64,000 nt of DNA, taken from contig JBQTIR010000005.1 of assembly GCA_052387905.1 (NCBI GenBank), positions 186,001 to 250,000 of the forward strand, given 5' to 3'. Within the stretch, counting starts at the first letter, position 1, and every line of letters starts with the position of its first letter. The translations under genes were made by a program, and so were the position numbers. Of the stretch, positions 20,667-26,131 are shown in pieces. Source of the DNA: JBQTII01 sp052387905. Its GTDB lineage: Bacteria > Actinomycetota > Actinomycetes > Sporichthyales > Sporichthyaceae. The notes beneath the pieces are model-generated. The model was not told the origin of the DNA and did no database searches. It saw only the letters and a program-made list of their open reading frames with translations.

Positions 20667-21011
20667 TCACTGGTGTTCTCCGGTGTCGGCGGCGGCAACC
20701 CGGTCGGCAATCCGCTCGGCAACCGGGCGGAACACCGGGAAGGGCCGCCCGAGCGGTGACCCGGTGACCGGGTCGTGCCCGGTGCCGAACAAGCGTCCCA
20801 TCGCCTCCTCGGTCACGGACTTCCCGGCCGCGAGCCCGCGTCCGGCGTCCAGCCCGGCCAGGCCAGTGCCGTACCAGCGCCCCGGCGGGTTCCCTGACGC
20901 GGTGTAGTAGGTCGTCAGATCAACCCCGACCTCGCGGCAGGCATCCCCGCACACGGTGTGCCTCAGCAGGTACCGGTAGCCCGCACCGGCCGACATCCGG
21001 GCAAGCGACAT
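20667..21011 (-). pseudogene. MobF/TrwC relaxase, truncated N-terminal remnant
   Basis: About 114 aa from ATG 21011. The sequence MSLARMSAGAGYRYLL...LTTYYTASGNPPGRWYGTGLAGL followed by GRDP-like GTGHDPVTGSPLGRPF matches the start of actinobacterial TrwC-type conjugative relaxases, including the paired Tyr. The frame stops after VAAADTGEHQ, before the His triad and helicase domain (full proteins exceed 900 aa). The lost 3' part coincides with the left cassette end, so insertion probably truncated it. Confidence 0.7.
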
Positions 21012-21466
21012 CACCACAACCACCCCGCCGACCCGGCCCGTGCGAAGCTCACGCCCTCTATGAGCGCGCGAGCGACCCCCTTGACCGCGCCGAGCACCCA
21101 TTCCAGGTCCACCCGCACACCCCTATGTGTGCGAGTTGGACCCTCGAGATCGACCGAAGCCACCCCAGCGGGCGGTCCCATCCCGGCTCGGCGGCGCCCA
21201 AGCAAGCACTTCACGTACTACCTGTGTTCGCGAGGCAACCCCAGATCGACGCGGAGCCCCACCCCGGCCATCGGGGCGGTGGGGGGGATGCGGGCTCATG
21301 CCCCAGCGCGAGCTCCTCTACCCAGACGGTCTGCCGGCGGCAGCACCTCCGTAGGAGCCAACGGAGTGATTGTCAGGTCTGCGTAGTCCGCGCAATAAAA
21401 CGCCGATGACTGGCGGCCCCGGTGGGCCACCAGCCATGGCGGATTGATCTCCCGACGACGGTCGAG
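21012..21466. other. Intergenic stretch, no recognisable gene
   Basis: 455 bp between the relaxase remnant and a second gene fragment. No frame shows a convincing start, ribosome-binding site or family motif on either strand. It is probably decayed element DNA. Confidence 0.5.
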
Positions 21467-21679
21467 CTACTCGGTCTTCAGGGTCAGGTTGGTCCAGACG
21501 TTCAGGAGCGCGCGGATCGGCTGGTAGACAGCTCCCCACGCGCACTGGTTGATCGGAGTCTGCGTCGAGGGGCATAACGCCACGTTGGCTTCCTGAGTGC
21601 CTGGCGCGGCGGCGACGAAGATGCCGCGCGCGTTGACGCGCGAGGTCCTGAGGGGCAGGCCGGTCCCGCATCGCCGCCG
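21467..21679 (-). pseudogene. C-terminal fragment of an unidentified protein
   Basis: A minus-strand frame ending at the TAG at 21467 reads protein-like: RTSRVNARGIFVAAAPGTQ, then EANVALCPSTQTPINQCAWG, then AVYQPIRALLNVWTNLTLKTE. Its upstream side is closed by an in-frame stop and no start codon fits, so it looks like the end of a broken gene. Family not recognised; codon pattern is the main evidence. Confidence 0.3.
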
Positions 21680-21817
21680 CTAGCGCAGACGGGCGGATGA
21701 ACGGCGGCAGAAGGGGCGCCGCGGCTTGCCTGCACCTGGATGGACTTAACCGGGCGGGCGCCCCGTGGTCAGCGCGAGCCGCCACAGGTGGGTCACAAGG
21801 TGGGCAATGAAACGCGA

Positions 21818-22354
21818 ATGATTGAGGTGAAACCTTTGGGTGGGCCCGAGCGTCGTAAGAGTGTGGACCGGCGAGAGCAATGCGGTGGGGACTTCGAGGC
21901 GTTCTACCTCGGCACCCATAACAGCATTGTTCGCGTGGCCTACCGGCTGACACGCGATTCGGGAGATGCTGAGGACATAGCTCAGGAGGCTTTCACTCGT
22001 GCGTACATGCGATGGGCGACCGTCAAGACCTTCGATTCGCCGAAAGCGTGGGTAGCAACCGTAGCGACAAATCTTGCTCTGTCGAGGCTCCGCCGGATCA
22101 AGATCGCAGCCGCCAAAATGGTGCAGCATTCTGGCGAGGCCCTGCAGGAAGGCGGTCCTGAACTTCGTATGGACGTGGTCAGAGCACTGAGCAAGCTCCC
22201 ACAAAAACAGAAAGTTGTCCTAGTCCTGCATTATATCGGTGACATCAGCATTCGTGATATTGCGATACAGACAGGTTCAACCGAAGCAGGCGTCAAGACC
22301 TCCCTGCATAGAGGCCGCCAGAAACTCGCAGACCTGATAGGAGATTCTCGATGA
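21818..22354 (+). CDS. ECF-type RNA polymerase sigma factor (SigE-like)
   Basis: 178 aa from ATG 21818; the frame is open 26 codons further. Sigma region 2 (DFEAFYLGTHNSIVRVAYRLTRDSGDAEDIAQEAF) and region 4 (LPQKQKVVLVLHYIGDISIRDIA...TSLHRGRQKL) are both intact. GC content is clearly lower than the flanking host genes, indicating transfer. Its stop overlaps the next gene (ATGA). It is the cargo of tRNA-Ile cassette 1, likely directing transcription under control of the following membrane protein. Confidence 0.9.
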   Translation: MIEVKPLGGPERRKSVDRREQCGGDFEAFYLGTHNSIVRVAYRLTRDSGDAEDIAQEAFTRAYMRWATVKTFDSPKAWVATVATNLALSRLRRIKIAAAKMVQHSGEALQEGGPELRMDVVRALSKLPQKQKVVLVLHYIGDISIRDIAIQTGSTEAGVKTSLHRGRQKLADLIGDSR

Positions 22355-23091
22355 GCCCGCACTCTGATCGTGATCTGGACATATTTCGACAGGGCATTTC
22401 CGACCGCACAGAATACCCTGAGCCGAATCTTTCCGACATCTTGCGGCGGGCCAATTCCAAGAAACGCGGCCAGCGTGTAATCGTGGCCTCTGCGCTTATG
22501 CTGTCCGCACTCGCCGTCATTGGAGTGGCACAGCTGCCAGCATTCGATCGGGGTAGCGATAAGTCGGTCGTTCTGGCTCCTGCCCGCGATATTCAGCCTC
22601 CGCCCGTCAGCAGCGCCGCGGCCGAATGTCGTGTAGCGGCGGCTTCAGAGGCCGACCGGGACAAGACCTCCCCGGCGACAGAAAAGATCCGACCCCTAGG
22701 GGAGGGAAAATATGCTCAGTATTTCACGGGCCTGAAGGTGTGCGCATCAAGCGATACGGTCTCCGTGTATCGCAAGCCGGGCAGCGTCGAGTTCGACCGT
22801 GTTTTGGCCAGTATTGCCAGCGAGCATGACGTGGTCCTGCAGCTAATTGACTCCGCATACACGAGAGCGGAGCTCGAGAGCGCTGAGGATGTGGTGCTGT
22901 CGCGGAGATCCGCGTTGTCGCGAGCAGGCGCAAAACTTGTGTCGATTTCTCTTCGACCCTCCGGTTTCTTGGAGGTCGCGGTTCTTGACAGGGCGGACGC
23001 TGCCCGCCAGGTCCTCGCAGATCTTGATGGCCTGGTGCGAGTCGTCATCGGCGAGCCAGGACGCGTATTTCCCCCGCCACAGGCGTCTTGA
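22351..23091 (+). CDS. Membrane-anchored protein, putative anti-sigma partner
   Basis: 246 aa, ATGA overlap with the sigma gene. A cytoplasmic N-terminus of about 40 residues is followed by one transmembrane helix (about 43-62, VIVASALMLSALAVIGVA), then an extracytoplasmic domain of about 180 residues without a motif I recognise. The order and topology fit an anti-sigma factor, but there is no visible zinc-binding HxxxCxxC motif. The stop is 2 bp after the first right-arm repeat begins. Confidence 0.7.
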   Translation: MSPHSDRDLDIFRQGISDRTEYPEPNLSDILRRANSKKRGQRVIVASALMLSALAVIGVAQLPAFDRGSDKSVVLAPARDIQPPPVSSAAAECRVAAASEADRDKTSPATEKIRPLGEGKYAQYFTGLKVCASSDTVSVYRKPGSVEFDRVLASIASEHDVVLQLIDSAYTRAELESAEDVVLSRRSALSRAGAKLVSISLRPSGFLEVAVLDRADAARQVLADLDGLVRVVIGEPGRVFPPPQAS

Positions 23092-23110
23092 CGGCAACCC
23101 TGACGGCAAC
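23089..23110 (+). repeat. Right arm-type repeat pair, Ile cassette 1
   Basis: TGACGGCAAC at 23089 and 23101, 12 bp apart; the second lies exactly 93 bp before the next core copy. The first overlaps the stop codon of the putative anti-sigma gene. Confidence 0.8.
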
Positions 23111-23193
23111 GAGCTCGTGTTTCGGTGGCATTCGGCAGACTGATGTGGATCGAACGGGCAGGTCAGCGGCCCTTTCGTCATGTACGCGACGGA

Positions 23194-23240
23194 CCTGATA
23201 AGGAAGAGGTCGATGGTTCAAGTCCATCTAGGCCCACCCC
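23194..23240 (+). repeat. att core copy 2 (tRNA-Ile 3' end)
   Basis: 47 bp identical to 20541-20587, starting at the anticodon loop; the 5' half of the tRNA is absent, so it is not a tRNA gene. Confidence 0.92.
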
Positions 23241-23303
23241 TTCACGTGCACGTTTGTTCACCTGCACGTTTGCGCCCGACTGGCGCTGGCCGGCCCGATC
23301 GGC

Positions 23304-23313
23304 TGACGGCAAC
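23304..23313 (+). repeat. Single left arm-type repeat, Ile cassette 2
   Basis: One TGACGGCAAC, 64 bp after core copy 2. Only one copy is recognisable on this side. Confidence 0.55.
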
Positions 23314-23393
23314 CTCGGCCTGGATGACCTCTTCCCGTGCGATTCGGTGCTCGATGAGTGCGCGGGCGAGCAGGGCCGCCGTACGCTGGATTT

Positions 23394-23693
23394 ATGGCCG
23401 TCCCGGAACTTGAGGTCGACATCGACCGCATCTCTGAGATTTGCGCTCGCTACGGCATCGCCCGGCTGGACGTCTTCGGGTCCGTCAGCCGCGGTGAGGC
23501 GGCGCCGGGCAGTGACGTCGACGTCCTCTACGAGCTTGCTCCGGGCGCTCGCCTCGGGTGGGACATCGAATCCCTGGCCGACGAGCTCGCCGCGGTCCTC
23601 GGTCGTCCGGTTGACCTGGTTTCCCGCAAGGCCCTGCACGAACGGCTGCGGGCGAGCGTGCTGGCGGAGGCACGCGTTCTCTATGCGGCGTGA
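23394..23693 (+). CDS. mntA: MNT-type nucleotidyltransferase antitoxin
   Basis: 99 aa from ATG 23394. The polymerase-beta-like motif GSVSRGEAAPGSDVDVLYE (G-S-x-x-R-G...S-D-x-D) is intact. In the HepT/MNT system this minimal nucleotidyltransferase AMPylates and neutralises HepT. It overlaps the HepT gene by 11 bp. The C-terminus PVDLVSRKALHERLRASVLAEARVLY is typical of the family. Confidence 0.88.
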   Translation: MAVPELEVDIDRISEICARYGIARLDVFGSVSRGEAAPGSDVDVLYELAPGARLGWDIESLADELAAVLGRPVDLVSRKALHERLRASVLAEARVLYAA

Positions 23694-24030
23694 GCTGCTG
23701 CTGATCGGTCAGATGATCGAGGCGGCTGAAGAGGCCGGGAAGCTCGTCGCCGGGATAGAACTCGCCGCCCTTGAGGCGGACCGGCAGCGGCGCGACGCAC
23801 TCCTGTGGAACTTCACCGTGCTCGGCGAAGCGGCGGCGCAGCTGGACGATGACGTCAAGGCGCGGTTCGCGGAGATCTCATGGGCGCAACCGGCCCGCTT
23901 ACGCAATCGGATAGTGCACGGGTACTGGTCGATCGATCTCGAGATCCTGCACACCACCGCAGCGGACCTGCTGCCCGCCCTTGTCGAGCAACTGCGCGCG
24001 GCGCTCGCCACGCTCGAGGCTGAAGACTGA
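23683..24030 (+). CDS. hepT: HepT-like ribonuclease toxin
   Basis: 115 aa from ATG 23683, overlapping its antitoxin. The RX4HxY catalytic motif is present as RNRIVHGY near residue 72, and the all-helical HEPN context (LLWNFTVLGEAAAQL) matches. The module appears intact, unlike the neighbouring HigB-like toxin. The stop overlaps the first right-arm repeat of the cassette. Confidence 0.88.
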   Translation: MRRELLLIGQMIEAAEEAGKLVAGIELAALEADRQRRDALLWNFTVLGEAAAQLDDDVKARFAEISWAQPARLRNRIVHGYWSIDLEILHTTAADLLPALVEQLRAALATLEAED

Positions 24031-24049
24031 CGGCAACCGTGACGGCAAC
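24028..24049 (+). repeat. Right arm-type repeat pair, Ile cassette 2
   Basis: TGACGGCAAC at 24028 and 24040, 12 bp apart, the second exactly 93 bp before core copy 3, as in cassette 1. Confidence 0.8.
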
Positions 24050-24132
24050 CCGGGTGGCCTAAGGCGCACTCGGGCGGACCGCGGCGCACCCCGATTGCTC
24101 GTCAGGAGCACCCTCGCCGCGGCACTGGCCGA

Positions 24133-24179
24133 CCTGATAAGGAAGAGGTCGATGGTTCAAGTCCATCTAGGCCCACCCC
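24133..24179 (+). repeat. att core copy 3 (tRNA-Ile 3' end)
   Basis: 47 bp identical to 20541-20587. The sequence after it (CTGACCTGCAC..TCGTAGATCCCAC) resembles that after core copy 1. Confidence 0.92.
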
Positions 24180-24216
24180 CTGACCTGCACTTTCGTAGAT
24201 CCCACCACGCTCGGCC

Positions 24217-24226
24217 TGACGGCAAC
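24217..24226 (+). repeat. Single left arm-type repeat, Ile cassette 3
   Basis: One TGACGGCAAC, 38 bp after core copy 3. Confidence 0.5.
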
Positions 24227-24316
24227 GCGCCTCGCCGAGCCGATGCCCAGTCGCGTAATCGCGACGCCCGCGCGCCCGGCGCGGATATAGCGTAGACTTC
24301 ATATAGCGTTGAGTGC

Positions 24317-24579
24317 ATGTCCAAGTTGTACGCCGTCGAGATCGAGCCGGAGGTACGGACTTGGCTCGAAGGTCTGAGTGACCGTGACTTCGGTCGCGTG
24401 GACTTCCTTGTGGGCCTGCTGGCCGAACAAACGGAGACCCTCGGCGAGCCGCACACCCGGCACCTGGGCGGCAAGCTGCGCGAGCTTCGCTTCAGCTTGC
24501 TGAGTCGTCAGACGCGGGTCACGTTTGCGAGCAGCGGCATCAGATCGCGCACGAGGAGTACGAGCGGAAGGTGACTTGA
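24317..24579 (+). pseudogene. HigB/RelE-superfamily toxin with internal deletion and frameshift
   Basis: Residues 1-69 from ATG 24317 (VEIEPEVRTWLEGLSD...FLVGLLAEQTETLGEPHTRHLGGKLRELRF..RQTRVTF) match the Gp49/HigB-like toxin family. The frame then breaks: the typical C-terminus HQIAHEEYERKVT-stop is present at 24538-24579 but in another frame, and the segment normally joining the two is missing. The toxin is therefore probably inactive. The antitoxin follows 1 bp later. Confidence 0.8.
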
Positions 24580-24580
24580 G

Positions 24581-24892
24581 GTGGCGAAAGCGAGTAAGGC
24601 GAGCGAGCACAGCTCATATGAGGAGATCGCACGCGGGCGCCGCGGCACCGAGGGCTACCGCGAGGGCTACGCCGAAGCTCAGCGGGCCTACGAACTCGGC
24701 CAGGCAGTGCGCGCGCGCCGGCTCGAGCTCGGTCTGTCCCAGGTCGAGATCGCCCATCGAGCCGGTATGACCCAGTCGGCGCTATCCCGCCTGGAGGCCG
24801 GAGCCGTGGTACCGACGATCCCGGTGCTCGAACGGGTTTCAGCCGCTCTGGACGCGAAGCTCGTCGTCACGATCAATCCACACGCCGCCTGA
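24581..24892 (+). CDS. HigA-like XRE-family antitoxin/regulator
   Basis: 103 aa, GTG start 1 bp after the toxin remnant's C-terminal frame ends. An XRE helix-turn-helix (RARRLELGLSQVEIAHRAGMTQSALSRLEAG) occupies the centre and the tail ends in a Val-rich strand (AKLVVTINPHAA) typical of these antitoxins. It is intact and may still repress its own promoter or neutralise a homologous toxin elsewhere. Confidence 0.85.
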   Translation: MAKASKASEHSSYEEIARGRRGTEGYREGYAEAQRAYELGQAVRARRLELGLSQVEIAHRAGMTQSALSRLEAGAVVPTIPVLERVSAALDAKLVVTINPHAA

Positions 24893-24911
24893 CGGCATCG
24901 CTAACGGCGAC
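24890..24911 (+). repeat. Degenerate right arm-type pair, Ile cassette 3
   Basis: TGACGGCATC (24890) and TAACGGCGAC (24902), 12 bp apart like the perfect pairs, with three substitutions in total. The second lies 92 bp before core copy 4. Confidence 0.6.
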
Positions 24912-24993
24912 GCGGGCGGATCACGTCGGCAGACGACGGACCCCAGCAGATGAGATGCGCAGGCCAGCGGCCCCCGGCCGCAGACGGGGCCGA

Positions 24994-25040
24994 CCTGATG
25001 AGGAAGAGGTCGATGGTTCAAGTCCATCTAGACCCACAGA
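24994..25040 (+). repeat. att core copy 4, diverged (distal end of array)
   Basis: Matches the 47-bp tRNA-Ile core except for CTGATGAGG for CTGATAAGG, TAGACCC for TAGGCCC and the last three or four bases. It marks the end of the array; host genes resume about 250 bp later. Confidence 0.85.
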
Positions 25041-25054
25041 CGATTGAGCAAGGG

Positions 25055-25115
25055 CAGCGAGAGCTTGCTCTCGCGGGCCTGTCACGGCCGAGGCGATTGA
25101 GTCTGTACCGATGGT
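25055..25115 (+). repeat. Downstream copy of the repeat flanking the tRNA-Ile array
   Basis: Hairpin GCGAGAGC-TT-GCTCTCGC (25057-25074) followed by CGATTGAGTCTGT..CGATGG, similar to 20431-20490 upstream of tRNA-Ile. The remaining sequence to 25289 shows no gene. Confidence 0.45.
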
Positions 25116-25289
25116 CGGTTTTGAGCCTCTGACCAGCATAGATGCCCTCGTGATCCGTCGGCAGAATCCGCGTGGCGCGGCTGTGCTGGGGCATACCTGA
25201 AGGAGGCGGGCCCCCGGCGCACAGCGAGTGCAGGTTCTCGTCGCGGTGGGGGACCAGCACCCCAGGCGGGCGACGGGAGAACCACCGAC

Positions 25290-26120
25290 ATGGCAACCGG
25301 AATCTCCACTGCGGCCGGCGACAAGGCGCAACAGATCGGTGACAGCGCTCCGCTGTCAGCACTTGCCCGGGTGGGGCTGGTGGCCTACGGCGTCGTCCAT
25401 CTGCTGATCGGCTGGGTGGCGCTGACCATCGCGTGGGGCAGCTCGGGCGGCAAGAACGCCGACAGCTCGGGAGCGTTGAAGACCGTGGCCGCCCAGCCCT
25501 TCGGGAAGGCGTTGCTGGTTCTGGTGGCCGCCGGACTGCTCGCCCTGGCGCTGTGGCAAGCCAGCGAATCCTGCTGGGGCTACCGGGACCGGGAGGGCGC
25601 CCGGCGGACCCGCAAGCGGGTCAGCAGCGCAGGCAAGGCGGCGTTCTACGCCGCGCTGGGAGTGAGCGCGGCCAAGCTCGCGCTCGGGGCGGGTTCCGCG
25701 AGCCCGGCGTCCCAGCAGCGCACCACCTCCGGGATCTTGGCGTGGCCCGCCGGGCAGGTCCTGGTGGTGCTCGCGGGCCTGGTCATCGTCGGGATCGGGG
25801 TGGCCGGGGTGGTCAAGGGCGCGCGGGGGTCCTTTCGGGAAGAGATCGGTGCCGCCCAGATCTCCGGGCGGGCCCGGCAAGCCGTCACACGGCTCGGCCA
25901 GGTCGGGTACATCGCCAAGGGAGTGGCGGTGGTTCTCGTGGGAGGTCTGCTCGCCTACGCGGCCCTGGACTTCGACCCGACGAAGGCGCGGGGCCTGGAC
26001 GGGGCATTGCAGGCCATCCTCACCCAACCGTGGGGACGATTCCTGCTCAGTGCGGTGGCCCTGGGCTTCGTTGCTTTCGGCCTGTTCGCCATCGTCCAGT
26101 CGCGTTATCGCCGGATGTAA
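25290..26120 (+). CDS. DUF1206 membrane protein
   Basis: 276 aa, ATG with GGGAGAACC upstream. Three repeated about 75-residue units, each with a paired hydrophobic helix (GLVAYGVVHLLIGWVALTIAWG; AAFYAALGVSAAKLALG; GYIAKGVAVVLVGGLLAYAAL), are characteristic of DUF1206, giving six transmembrane segments. Function unknown. Convergent with the following regulator gene. Confidence 0.9.
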   Translation: MATGISTAAGDKAQQIGDSAPLSALARVGLVAYGVVHLLIGWVALTIAWGSSGGKNADSSGALKTVAAQPFGKALLVLVAAGLLALALWQASESCWGYRDREGARRTRKRVSSAGKAAFYAALGVSAAKLALGAGSASPASQQRTTSGILAWPAGQVLVVLAGLVIVGIGVAGVVKGARGSFREEIGAAQISGRARQAVTRLGQVGYIAKGVAVVLVGGLLAYAALDFDPTKARGLDGALQAILTQPWGRFLLSAVALGFVAFGLFAIVQSRYRRM

Positions 26121-26131
26121 AGCCCCGGCAG

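Larger units (their letters stand above)
20588..23193. mobile_element. tRNA-Ile cassette 1 (sigma factor cargo)
   Basis: Segment between core copies 1 and 2 (2653 bp core to core). It carries a relaxase N-terminal remnant, a C-terminal gene fragment and a two-gene sigma/membrane-protein operon of visibly lower GC than the host genes. No integrase is present. Repeat pairs TGACGGCAAC, 12 bp apart, occur at both ends (20644/20656 and 23089/23101). Confidence 0.75.
23241..24132. mobile_element. tRNA-Ile cassette 2 (MNT/HepT cargo)
   Basis: 939 bp core to core. It contains only the two-gene MNT/HepT toxin-antitoxin module, one left TGACGGCAAC (23304) and a right pair (24028/24040) whose second copy is exactly 93 bp before the next core. 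No recombinase or transfer gene. Confidence 0.78.
24180..24993. mobile_element. tRNA-Ile cassette 3 (HigB/HigA-like cargo)
   Basis: 861 bp core to core, holding one toxin-antitoxin module with a damaged toxin. One TGACGGCAAC is near the left end (24217) and a degenerate 12-bp-spaced pair near the right (24890/24902), 92 bp before the last core. No recombinase. Confidence 0.72.

Noticed and set aside
23192..25040. Additional tRNA-Ile genes
   Set aside because: Copies at 23194, 24133 and 24994 contain only the anticodon-loop-to-3' half; no D-arm or 5' acceptor strand is present.
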